Positions 1 through 6,543 of a stretch of 64,000 bases of DNA are shown here, one piece after another. The position numbers and the translations under genes are program-made. The first letter of the stretch is position 1. Every line of letters begins with the position of its first letter. This stretch comes from Sphingomonas sp. BK235 (GTDB taxonomy: Bacteria > Pseudomonadota > Alphaproteobacteria > Sphingomonadales > Sphingomonadaceae): assembly GCF_004345855.1 (NCBI RefSeq), contig NZ_SLXN01000006.1, positions 268,600-332,599 of the forward strand, in the 5' to 3' direction. The notes beneath the pieces were generated by a model. The model saw only the letters and a list, made by a program, of their open reading frames with translations, was not told the origin of the DNA and searched no databases.

Positions 1-48
1 AATGGCCTCGCCATCATGGGCGTGGAGGCGGTCACGGAGATGCACTGA
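1..48 (+). CDS. argS: Arginine--tRNA ligase, C-terminal end (partial)
   Basis: Only the last 15 codons are present, in frame from base 1 to a TGA at 46-48, and they read NGLAIMGVEAVTEMH. This resembles the C-terminus of alphaproteobacterial arginyl-tRNA synthetase, the class I enzyme that charges tRNA-Arg. The following order of a SPOR protein, nagZ, scpAB and tatABC is the usual neighbourhood of argS in sphingomonads. The stop overlaps the ATG of the SPOR gene (tgATG), which suggests one transcript. The identity rests on the short tail and on gene order, because the body of the gene lies outside the window. Confidence 0.65.
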   Translation, partial: NGLAIMGVEAVTEMH

Positions 49-785
49 TGTCGAGGTCTCAGTCGTTCGCGCGCGGCGACGAGGACCGGCTGCCCTGGCT
101 CGAGACGGTCGAGCCCGACGAGCCCGAGGGTGCGCCCGTCGGCCGCGTCGTGCTGCTCGTGCTGCTCGGGCTGGCGGTGCTCGGCGCGGTGCTGTTCGGC
201 CTGTACCATTATCAGCGTAGCGCGGGCGGCGAGGGCGGGCTGATCGCCGCGCCCGCGGGCGACTATAAGGTCCGTCCCGACGAGCCCGGCGGTCTCAAGG
301 TCGAGGGCGAGGGCGATTCGGCGATTGCCGCGAGCGCGGGCAGCAACACCGCGGCCGCGATCGATCTGAGCGCGGTGCCCGAGACGCCGATCGTGCGCCC
401 GGGTGCGACGCCGGCCGCCGCGCCGCCGGCCCCGGCGCCCGCGCGCGGGGCGGCGAGCGTCAGCGCCTCCGTGCCCGAGGCGAGCGCGCCGCTGCGCGCC
501 GCCCGCCCGGTCGCGGCGCCGACTGCCCGCGTCCCCGGCGCGGGGTCGGGCGGCGCGCAGGTCCAGCTCGGTGCGTTCCCGACGCAGGCGGCGGCGAACG
601 CGGCGTGGAGTGCGATCGCCAAGCGGTTCGGCTATGTCGCCGAGCTGGAGAAATTGGTGCAACCCGCCACGGTCAACGGGCGCAACGTCTACCGGCTGCG
701 CGTCAACGCGGGCAGCCCGCGCGCCGCGACCGATCTGTGCGGTCGCCTCAAGGTGGCGGGCGAACCCTGTTTCGTGACGGGCTGA
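48..785 (+). CDS. SPOR-domain inner-membrane protein
   Basis: This 245-residue protein has a short charged cytoplasmic N-terminus, one transmembrane helix at about residues 32-53 (VVLLVLLGLAVLGAVLFGLY), and a long Ala/Pro-rich periplasmic linker. It ends in a SPOR domain at about 168-245 (QVQLGAFPTQAAANAAW ... YRLRVNAGSPRAATDLC). SPOR domains bind denuded glycan strands at the division septum, so a role in septal peptidoglycan is likely. The start codon overlaps the argS stop. Two Cys residues near the C-terminus (DLC and EPC) could form a disulfide. The protein is FtsN-like in architecture, but this sequence alone does not show that it is FtsN. Confidence 0.85.
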   Translation: MSRSQSFARGDEDRLPWLETVEPDEPEGAPVGRVVLLVLLGLAVLGAVLFGLYHYQRSAGGEGGLIAAPAGDYKVRPDEPGGLKVEGEGDSAIAASAGSNTAAAIDLSAVPETPIVRPGATPAAAPPAPAPARGAASVSASVPEASAPLRAARPVAAPTARVPGAGSGGAQVQLGAFPTQAAANAAWSAIAKRFGYVAELEKLVQPATVNGRNVYRLRVNAGSPRAATDLCGRLKVAGEPCFVTG

Positions 786-795
786 ACCGTCGTCG

Positions 796-1650
796 TCAGC
801 GGATCGAGAAGGTGTAGCTCAGCGCGATCCCGGCCGAGAGCTGATCGCGCGAATCCACCCGGCGGATCACCGGGGAGCGCGCCGCATCGTCCACCAGCCG
901 CTGGTACATCGCCTGCGCCTGCACGCCCCAGCGCGGCGTGAGCGCGTAGATCACCCGGCTGGTCGCGCCGAGCGACTGGACGCCGGCACCCGGCGAATAG
1001 GTGGCGAGCCCGGTGCGCGCCGCCGCCTCGGGCGAGACGCCGAACCAGGCGCGCTGGTAGCGCGCGTCCGCCAGCGTGACCCGCGGCCCGAGCGACACCA
1101 GCCAATCGTCGCCGTCGCGGCGGACATAGTCGAGCCCGAGCTGGCTGATCCAGCCGCCATGCCCACCCAGCCCCTTGCGCACGTCGCCGCGCCAGCGCAG
1201 CCGGTCGCTCGTCCAGGTCTGCGCATAGCCGCCCAGCTCGACCGTGCGCGCCACCTCGGGCAGACCGACGAGCAGGTCGTCGGCGCGCCGCCGCCCCTCC
1301 AGCCGCATCACCGGCCCGAACTCGGCCGCGCCGCGACGCAGCAGCGCGATCGCATTGCCATCGCCGGGGGCACCGAAGCGGAACGGCGCGTCGCCGCGCG
1401 CGCGCGACAGGTTGAGCATCGGGGTGAGCCGCAGCGAATCATTGCCGGGGAAGCCGGGCTGGAGCTGCGGCCCGAGCGCCGCCCGGATGCGCAGCGGCTC
1501 GCGTCGCACGCGCTGTTCCGGCTTGGTCGGGATCAGCGGCTGGTCCGCGGCGACGTCGGGCGCGCGCGCATCGGGCGGACCGGCGCGCTCCTGTGCGGCG
1601 ACGGGGACGGCGGCGGCGAGAAGCAGCGGGCCGGCGGCGCGATATGACAT
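796..1650 (-). CDS. MipA/OmpV family outer-membrane protein
   Basis: This 284-residue protein has an N-terminal export signal (residues 1-19, ending VPVAAQ) and then a beta-barrel with the MipA/OmpV pattern: LGPQLQPGFPGNDSLRL near the start, a YQRAWFGVSPEAAARTGL segment in the C-terminal half, and a closing strand ending SAGIALSYTFSIR. MipA of E. coli scaffolds murein synthesis complexes, while other members are non-specific porin-like proteins. The gene converges on the SPOR gene with only 10 bp between stops. A purine-rich AAGGGAT lies upstream of the ATG. The family assignment is fairly safe; the function is not. Confidence 0.75.
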   Translation of the reverse strand: MSYRAAGPLLLAAAVPVAAQERAGPPDARAPDVAADQPLIPTKPEQRVRREPLRIRAALGPQLQPGFPGNDSLRLTPMLNLSRARGDAPFRFGAPGDGNAIALLRRGAAEFGPVMRLEGRRRADDLLVGLPEVARTVELGGYAQTWTSDRLRWRGDVRKGLGGHGGWISQLGLDYVRRDGDDWLVSLGPRVTLADARYQRAWFGVSPEAAARTGLATYSPGAGVQSLGATSRVIYALTPRWGVQAQAMYQRLVDDAARSPVIRRVDSRDQLSAGIALSYTFSIR

Positions 1651-1779
1651 GCGGATCCCTTCGACACCCCCGTGTGACCTGGATCAACGCCTTGGCCGCC
1701 TTCACGGGTCCGCCACCGCGGGACGGCGGTGCACGAGGGGATTTCCCACGGCGCGTGTGGCACTCTACAAGCCGCGCGC

Positions 1780-2781
1780 ATGAAGCCCGTCATCTTCGGC
1801 CTGTCCGGCCTCGAGCTCAGCGCGTCCGAGCGCGACTTCTTCCGCGCCGCGCGCCCCGCGGGCTATATCCTGTTCAAGCGCAACGTGGCGGATCGTGCCC
1901 AGCTGCGCGCGCTGACCGACTCGCTGCGCGCGCTGGAGGGGCGCGACGACGTGCCGATCCTGGTCGATCAGGAGGGCGGGCGCGTGGCGCGGCTGGGGCC
2001 GCCCGAGTGGCCCGCCTTCCCGGCCGGGCCGGCGTTCGACCGGCTGTACGAACTCGCCCCGATTTCCGCGATCGAGGCGGCACGCGCCAACGCGCACGCG
2101 CTGGGGCTGATGCTCGCCGAGGTGGGGATCACGGTCGACTGCCACCCGATCCTCGACGTGGCGCGCGCCGACACGACCGAGGCGATCGCGTCGCGCGCCT
2201 TCGGCGGCGAGCCGATGCGCGTCGCCGCCATGGGCCGCGCCACGCTGGAGGGGCTGGCCGCGGGCGGCGTCGTGGGCGTGGTCAAGCACATGCCGGGGCA
2301 CGGCCGCGCGCTGCTCGACACGCACTATCACCTGCCGACCGTCACCGCCGCGGCGGAGGAACTGGAGGACGATCTCGCCCCCTTCCGCGCGCTGGCGCAC
2401 GCGCCGATGGGGATGACGAGCCATATCGTCTTCGAGGCGTGGGATCGCGAGCGGCCCGCGACGCTCTCGCCGGTGGTGATCGAGCAGGTGATCCGCGGGG
2501 CGATCGGCTTCGACGGGCTGCTGATGACCGACGACATCGACATGAAGGCGCTGTCGGGCACCGCGGGCGACAAGGCCGCGGGCGCGATCGCGGCGGGCTG
2601 CGACCTGGTGCTCGACTGCTGGGCGCGCATGCCCGAGATGGAGCAGATCGTCGAACGGCTCGACGACATCGCGCCGGTGTCGCTGGCGCGGCTGGAGCGC
2701 GCGATGGCGACGCTGACCCCGCCCGCGGGCGACCTGGCGGCGCTGCTGGACACGCGCGACCGGTTGCTGGCGCTGGTGTAG
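1780..2781 (+). CDS. nagZ: Beta-N-acetylhexosaminidase NagZ
   Basis: This 333-residue cytoplasmic GH3 enzyme removes N-acetylglucosamine from muropeptides during peptidoglycan recycling. The NagZ signature loop KHMPGHGRALLDTHYHLPTV is present, with the catalytic His/Asp pair on it. Substrate-binding residues around DQEGGRVARL and the TDDIDMKAL segment carrying the family nucleophile Asp are also present. The start is placed at MKPVIFGLSG because family homology begins there; an in-frame ATG 17 codons upstream is less likely. Located between a SPOR protein and scpA, it sits in a typical sphingomonad envelope and chromosome-segregation group. Confidence 0.93.
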   Translation: MKPVIFGLSGLELSASERDFFRAARPAGYILFKRNVADRAQLRALTDSLRALEGRDDVPILVDQEGGRVARLGPPEWPAFPAGPAFDRLYELAPISAIEAARANAHALGLMLAEVGITVDCHPILDVARADTTEAIASRAFGGEPMRVAAMGRATLEGLAAGGVVGVVKHMPGHGRALLDTHYHLPTVTAAAEELEDDLAPFRALAHAPMGMTSHIVFEAWDRERPATLSPVVIEQVIRGAIGFDGLLMTDDIDMKALSGTAGDKAAGAIAAGCDLVLDCWARMPEMEQIVERLDDIAPVSLARLERAMATLTPPAGDLAALLDTRDRLLALV

Positions 2782-2797
2782 GCGCTCACTTCGCTGC

Positions 2798-2891
2798 CTG
2801 TTCCCCGGCGGAAGCCGGGGTCCAGGTGGGAAGGCCGTCGTGGAGCACACCAGCGTCCCCCACCTGGGCCCCGGCTTTCGCCGGGGAACAG
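2798..2891. repeat. Long inverted repeat (REP-like, CCCCGGC family)
   Basis: Two arms of about 33 bp (2798-2830 and 2859-2891) are near-perfect reverse complements around a 28-bp spacer. The first arm begins CTGTTCCCCGGCGGAAGCC and the second ends TTTCGCCGGGGAACAG. Each arm also contains its own small palindrome. It lies between nagZ and scpA, which are both on the plus strand, and has no T-tract. It is therefore better read as a REP-type element than as a classical terminator, although a transcript through it would fold strongly. Confidence 0.75.
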
Positions 2892-3027
2892 GAGCGTGTG
2901 AGGGAAGGGCAGCGCCTACGCCCCGGCGTCCCCCTCAGCGCCCCCTCTAGCCGCGCCCCGAGTCACGTGCCACGGTGCGGCGCATGTGTCGCGTCAGCGC
3001 CTTGCCCTCTCGCCCCGGCGCCATCCG

Positions 3028-3762
3028 GTGAGCGACGCGCCCGAGCAGCTGACGCTCGATCTGGAGGGCTGGGAAGGGCCGCTCGACCTGCTGCTGTCGC
3101 TCGCCCGCGCGCAGAAGGTGGACCTGCGCGAGATCTCGATCCTCGCGCTGGTCGAGCAATATCTCCGCTACGTCGAACGCGCGCGCGTGCTCCAGCTCGA
3201 GCTCGCCGCCGACTATCTCGTGATGGCGGCGTGGCTGGCCTATCTCAAGTCGGCGCTGCTGCTGCCGCGCGACCCCGAGGTGGAGCCCGACGCCGACGAG
3301 CTGGCGATGCGGCTGCAGCTGCGGCTCGAGCGGCTCGACGCGATGCGCGACGCCGGCGCGCGGCTGATGGCGCGCGACCGGCTGGGGCGCGACGTCTTCC
3401 GCCGCGCCGCGCCCGAGGGGCTGCGCGTGGTGCGCAAGGCGCAGTGGACCGCCGACCTCTACGAGCTGATGACCGCCTATGGCCGCGTCTCGGCGCGCTC
3501 GCGCCCGGTGATGCACGTCGTCCACGACCGCGAGGTGATGACGCTGGAGGCGGCGATCGCGCGCGTCGCGGCGCTGGTCGGCAGCGCGATCGACTGGCGC
3601 ACGATCGAGGCCTTCCTGCCCGAGCAGGCGAGCGTCGCGCTGCGCCGCTCGGCGCTGGCGTCGAGCTTCCTCGCCGCGCTCGAGCTGGCGCGGCAGGGGC
3701 GGGTCGAGCTGCGGCAGGAGGCCCCGTTCGCGCCGCTCTACCTGCGGCGGCCGGCGGCGTGA
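3028..3762 (+). CDS. scpA: Segregation and condensation protein A
   Basis: This 244-residue kleisin is the partner of SMC and ScpB in bacterial condensin. It opens with the conserved LTLDLEGWEGPLDLLLSLAR and continues with KVDLREISILALVEQYLRY, the N-terminal kleisin helices that contact the SMC neck. A C-terminal winged-helix portion ends RVELRQEAPFAPLYLRR. The GTG at 3028 is chosen because homology starts directly after it. An ATG 14 codons upstream (2986) is possible, and no clear ribosome site settles the choice. The stop overlaps the GTG of scpB (GTGA), so translation is coupled. Confidence 0.92.
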   Translation: MSDAPEQLTLDLEGWEGPLDLLLSLARAQKVDLREISILALVEQYLRYVERARVLQLELAADYLVMAAWLAYLKSALLLPRDPEVEPDADELAMRLQLRLERLDAMRDAGARLMARDRLGRDVFRRAAPEGLRVVRKAQWTADLYELMTAYGRVSARSRPVMHVVHDREVMTLEAAIARVAALVGSAIDWRTIEAFLPEQASVALRRSALASSFLAALELARQGRVELRQEAPFAPLYLRRPAA

Positions 3763-4328
3763 GCGCGGCGATCGAGCGCGCGGTGGAGGCGGTGCTGTTC
3801 GCCAGCGCCGAGCCGCTGTCGATCGATTCGCTGCGCGCCTATGTCGGCGACGGCGACATCCGCGCCGCGATCGCCGCCGTGGCCGAGCGCTACCGCGGTC
3901 GCGGCGTCGAGCTGGTCGAGCGCGGCGGGCGCTGGCATTTCCAGACCGCGCCCGATCTCGCCCACCTGCTGCGCCGCGACCGCGAGGAGGTGCGCCGGCT
4001 CAGCCGCGCCGGGATCGAGACGCTCGCGATCATCGCCTATCACGAGCCGGTCAGCCGCGCCGAGATCGAGGCGATCCGCGGCGTCCAGGTCGCCAAGGGG
4101 ACGCTCGACGTGCTGATGGAGGCGGGCTGGGTCCGCCCCGCCGGCCGGCGCGAGGTGCCGGGGCGCCCGCTCATTTATGCCACCACCCCCGAATTCCTGT
4201 CACATTTCGGGCTCACCAGCCGACGCGACCTGCCGGGCATCGACGATCTGCGCGCCGCGGGGCTGCTCGATCCGGTCGATCTCGCCTTCGAGCAACTCGC
4301 GGTGGAAAAAGACGCCGACGACGACTAG
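3759..4328 (+). CDS. scpB: Segregation and condensation protein B
   Basis: This 189-residue winged-helix protein of the SMC-ScpA-ScpB complex has typical ScpB motifs: an opening IERAVEAVLFASAEPLSID, LSRAGIETLAIIAYHEPVSRAEIEAIRGV in the middle, and RPLIYATTPEFLSHFGL near the end. It starts at a GTG overlapping the scpA stop by four bases. The acidic tail EKDADDD is common in this group. It is followed by tatA after 26 bp. Confidence 0.93.
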   Translation: MSAAIERAVEAVLFASAEPLSIDSLRAYVGDGDIRAAIAAVAERYRGRGVELVERGGRWHFQTAPDLAHLLRRDREEVRRLSRAGIETLAIIAYHEPVSRAEIEAIRGVQVAKGTLDVLMEAGWVRPAGRREVPGRPLIYATTPEFLSHFGLTSRRDLPGIDDLRAAGLLDPVDLAFEQLAVEKDADDD

Positions 4329-4354
4329 ATGACACGCAATTAGGAGATTCCGTC

Positions 4355-4594
4355 ATGGGCAGCTTCAGTCTTCCGCATATCCTCATCCTCGCGATCGTCG
4401 CGGTCCTGCTGCTCGGTGGCGGGCGCTTCTCGAACCTGATGGGCGATGTCGCCAAGGGCGTGAAGAACTTCAAGAAGGGCATGGCTGAGGAGGACGCCGA
4501 GGATCGCGCGCCCAAGCCGCGCATCGAGGCGCAGTCGAGCGCCGAGCCCGCGTTCGATCGCGACGCCGACCGAGTCCGCGAGGAGCGGCGCTGA
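4355..4594 (+). CDS. tatA: Twin-arginine translocase subunit TatA
   Basis: This 79-residue protein has a single N-terminal membrane helix (HILILAIVAVLLLGGGRFSNLMGDVAKG) followed by an amphipathic helix (VKNFKKGMAEED) and a charged tail. TatA oligomerises to form the conduit for folded proteins. The usual FG at the hinge is replaced by GG-RFSN, a pattern seen in other alphaproteobacterial TatA. A good ribosome site (AGGAG) lies 7-11 nt before the ATG. It is the first gene of tatABC, immediately after scpB. Confidence 0.93.
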   Translation: MGSFSLPHILILAIVAVLLLGGGRFSNLMGDVAKGVKNFKKGMAEEDAEDRAPKPRIEAQSSAEPAFDRDADRVREERR

Positions 4595-4620
4595 TCCCTC
4601 GCACCCGGCCGGCACGCTGA

Positions 4621-5058
4621 ATGTTCAACATCGATTCGTCCGAGTTCCTGCTGGTCGCGCTGGTCGCGCTGGTGGTGATCGGCCCCAAGGACCTGCCCAA
4701 GGCGATGCGGGTGGTCGGCTATTGGGTCGGCCGCGCGCGCGCGGTCGGGCGCCAGTTCCGCGCCGGCTTCGACGAGATGGTGCGCGAGGCCGAGCTGGAG
4801 GAGATGGAGAAGAAGTGGAAGGCGGAGAACGAGCGGATCATGCGTGAGCACCCGATGATCCCGCCGCCCCCGCCCGAGCCCGCGTCGGGCGAGCACGCGC
4901 CCGCGCAGATCGAGCATACGCCCACGGACGCGTCCTTGGCCCCCCCGCACGGCGCGCCGGCGCACGAGGATCACCCGCCGGTGATGGTCGAACAGCCGCG
5001 CGTCGTGCCGGGTGCGCCGGACGTTCCTCCGGCGGCTGACAGCAAGGCCGCGTCGTGA
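4621..5058 (+). CDS. tatB: Twin-arginine translocase subunit TatB
   Basis: This 145-residue TatB begins MFNIDSSEFLLVALVALVVI followed by the conserved GPKDLPKAMRVVGYWVGRAR, i.e. an N-terminal membrane helix and amphipathic helix. A charged helix (about residues 50-80) and a Pro/Ala/Glu-rich tail follow. TatB with TatC recognises twin-arginine signal peptides. The stop overlaps the GTG of tatC by four bases (GTGA). Confidence 0.93.
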   Translation: MFNIDSSEFLLVALVALVVIGPKDLPKAMRVVGYWVGRARAVGRQFRAGFDEMVREAELEEMEKKWKAENERIMREHPMIPPPPPEPASGEHAPAQIEHTPTDASLAPPHGAPAHEDHPPVMVEQPRVVPGAPDVPPAADSKAAS

Positions 5059-5834
5059 GCGAGGTCGTCGACGAGCTGGAAGACAGCCGCGCGCCGCTGC
5101 TCGACCATCTGCTCGAGCTCCGCCGCCGCCTGCTCTATTGCATCGCCTCGGTGGTGCTGGCCTTCGCGGTCTGCTGGTATTTCGCCGAGGACATCTTCGC
5201 CTTCCTGGTGCAGCCGCTGCTGACCGCGGGGCAGAAGACGCTGATCTACACGCAGCTGTTCGAGGCCTTCTTCGTCCAGGTGAAGGTCGCCTTCTTCGCC
5301 GCGATGATGATCTCCTTCCCGGTGATCGCGATGCAGCTGTGGCAGTTCGTCGCGCCCGGCCTGTACCGCAAGGAGAAGCGCGCGCTGCTGCCCTTCCTGC
5401 TGGCGACGCCGCTGCTGTTCCTGCTCGGTGCCTCGATGGCTTATTATATCGCCATCCCGATGGCGCTCCACTTCCTGCTCGGCTTCTCCGGCACGGTCGG
5501 CGGGGTGCAGCAGCAGGCGCTGCCGGCGATGGGCTATTATCTCAGCTTCGTCATGCAGTTCCTGTTCGGCTTCGGCGCCGCCTTCCTGCTGCCGGTGCTG
5601 CTGATGCTGCTCGAGCGCGCCGGCATCGTGACGCGCAAGCAGCTGATCGGCGCGCGCCGCTACGCGATCGTCGGCGCCTTCGCCATCGCCGCGGTGCTGA
5701 CGCCGCCCGACGTCGGCTCGCAGCTGCTGCTCGCGATCCCGCTGGTGATCCTCTACGAGCTGGCGATCGTCGGCATCTGGTTCACCGAGCGCAAGCGCGC
5801 GCGCGAGACGGCGGCCGCGGTCGAGGCGGAATAG
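5055..5834 (+). CDS. tatC: Twin-arginine translocase subunit TatC
   Basis: This 259-residue polytopic protein has six predicted helices. The TatC hallmarks are LLDHLLELRRRLLYCIASVV at the N-terminus, which corresponds to the signal-peptide recognition face, and FGFGAAFLLPVLLMLLERAGIV further on. It starts with GTG overlapping tatB. The C-terminal tail is Arg/Lys/Glu-rich. It is the last gene of the tat operon; a REP-type inverted pair follows. Confidence 0.95.
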   Translation: MSEVVDELEDSRAPLLDHLLELRRRLLYCIASVVLAFAVCWYFAEDIFAFLVQPLLTAGQKTLIYTQLFEAFFVQVKVAFFAAMMISFPVIAMQLWQFVAPGLYRKEKRALLPFLLATPLLFLLGASMAYYIAIPMALHFLLGFSGTVGGVQQQALPAMGYYLSFVMQFLFGFGAAFLLPVLLMLLERAGIVTRKQLIGARRYAIVGAFAIAAVLTPPDVGSQLLLAIPLVILYELAIVGIWFTERKRARETAAAVEAE

Positions 5835-5880
5835 GGGGCGGTTACCCCGCGCTCAGGGCATTTGCCTCCAACGATCAGCC

Positions 5881-5974
5881 GTCATCCCGGACTTGTTCCG
5901 GGATCCACGGGTCCGCAGGAGCAACGTCTTGGGAGCGCGCGGCACCGTGGATCCCGGAACAAGTCCGGGATGAC
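5881..5974. repeat. REP-like perfect inverted pair (GTCATCCCGG family)
   Basis: Two 30-bp arms (5881-5910 and 5945-5974) are exact reverse complements. The first starts GTCATCCCGGACTTGTTCCG, and each arm is itself a palindrome around the CCGG...CCGG core. The spacer is 34 bp. The same unit recurs at 10.4-10.8, 15.8, 21.3-21.7, 24.3 and 60.8-61.2 kb. The pair follows tatC and could also stop or protect that transcript. Confidence 0.85.
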
Positions 5975-6076
5975 GACGGATGATGGGCCTCCCCCGCGTC
6001 GTGCCACGGCATCGTGCGACGGCGCCGTGCAAGGAAGCCTCCTTCCAGCGCTCTCGACACCACGTCACCCCATAGC

Positions 6077-6107
6077 AAAAGGCGGGCCGCGTTATCGCGA
6101 CCCGCCT
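6077..6107 (-). terminator. Rho-independent terminator of the entericidin gene
   Basis: On the minus strand an 11-bp GC stem (GGCGGGTCGCG pairing with CGCGGCCCGCC, two central mismatches) around an ATAA loop is followed directly by TTTTGCTAT. It lies 28 bp past the stop of the small entericidin gene. Confidence 0.75.
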
Positions 6108-6134
6108 CCCGTGCGACCCTCGAAGGGATGAAGA

Positions 6135-6269
6135 TTACTTCGTCTTGTCGGCCGCCGTGCTCACCGCGTCGCCTGCCGACGACACGTCCTTGCCGACGCC
6201 ACCGACCGTGTTGCACGCCGCCACCAGAACCGCGCCGGCCAGAGCCGCGACCGTCATCATCTTACGCAT
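6135..6269 (-). CDS. Entericidin EcnA/EcnB-type small lipoprotein
   Basis: This 44-residue peptide has a lipoprotein signal: positively charged MRKMM, a hydrophobic stretch, and a lipobox-like VAAC with Cys19. A short tail NTVGGVGKDVSSAGDAVSTA follows, which is the entericidin pattern. Entericidins are small outer-membrane lipoproteins linked to stationary-phase and stress physiology. A strong AGGAGG ribosome site lies about 7 nt before the ATG, and a rho-independent terminator follows. It sits downstream of the GsrN-like RNA on the same strand, with a near-consensus EcfG promoter 28 bp before its start codon. The length and lipobox make the call confident; the cellular role is inferred. Confidence 0.85.
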   Translation of the reverse strand: MRKMMTVAALAGAVLVAACNTVGGVGKDVSSAGDAVSTAADKTK

Positions 6270-6297
6270 GGACTGCCTCCTAGAAGATCATCGCGAC

Positions 6298-6322
6298 AAT
6301 GCGCGACAACCGCGATCGTTCC
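6298..6322 (-). promoter_or_regulatory. Possible EcfG promoter of the entericidin gene
   Basis: The minus strand reads GGAAC, 16 nt, CATT. The -35 matches the EcfG consensus exactly and the spacing is right, but the -10 has A where the consensus has G (CGTT). The start codon lies 28 bp beyond the -10 element. Confidence 0.4.
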
Positions 6323-6361
6323 GCGCGTGCAATAGCGTGCGGCGAGCGAAGCGACGGATCT

Positions 6362-6467
6362 GAAAGGATAAAGGCCCGGAAGCGTCACCGGGGGGGGGGA
6401 GGGGTGGACGCTTCCGGGCCTATGTCGCGGACAGCGAGAGCGGGGGGGCATAAAGTCGCTGTCCGGG
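6362..6467 (-). ncRNA. Probable stress-induced sRNA with two C-rich hairpin loops (GsrN-like)
   Basis: Downstream of a consensus EcfG promoter the minus strand encodes two perfect hairpins and no convincing reading frame. Hairpin 1 has a 10-bp stem (CGGACAGCGA at 6465-6456 pairing with 6437-6428), and its loop carries seven consecutive C. Hairpin 2 has a 15-bp stem (GACGCTTCCGGGCCT as its 3' arm) and a 20-nt loop with CCCCTCCCCCCCCCC. A TTTATCCTTT tail follows, as in a weak intrinsic terminator. The predicted start is within a few bases of hairpin 1, giving about 105 nt. Size, C-rich loops, sigma dependence and position beside the stress regulators resemble Caulobacter GsrN. Transcription itself is inferred. 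Confidence 0.65.
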
Positions 6468-6473
6468 TAGCTG

Positions 6474-6498
6474 AACGGCCACTCCCGGGAAGGGTTCC
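6474..6498 (-). promoter_or_regulatory. Consensus EcfG (general stress sigma) promoter
   Basis: The minus strand reads GGAAC (6498-6494), 16 nt, CGTT (6477-6474). This is a full match to the alphaproteobacterial EcfG consensus (GGAAC, 16-17 nt, CGTT). The expected start of transcription is near 6467, directly in front of the two-hairpin RNA. It lies 45 bp past the stop of the PhyP-like gene. Confidence 0.75.
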
Positions 6499-6543
6499 GA
6501 GCGCCCGCCGCATTTTTTTCCAAAGCCGAATCTTTCGAGCGAC

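Noticed and set aside
1593..3758. A long open frame on the plus strand running through nagZ and scpA into scpB.
   Set aside because: Only its last 189 codons (scpB) look like protein. The earlier part is low-complexity and lies in the wrong frame of nagZ and scpA.
6387..6450. Runs of G on the plus strand considered as a G-quadruplex or as a plus-strand RNA.
   Set aside because: The promoter, hairpin order and T-rich tail all point to transcription of the minus strand; a quadruplex in DNA is possible but not needed to explain the sequence.
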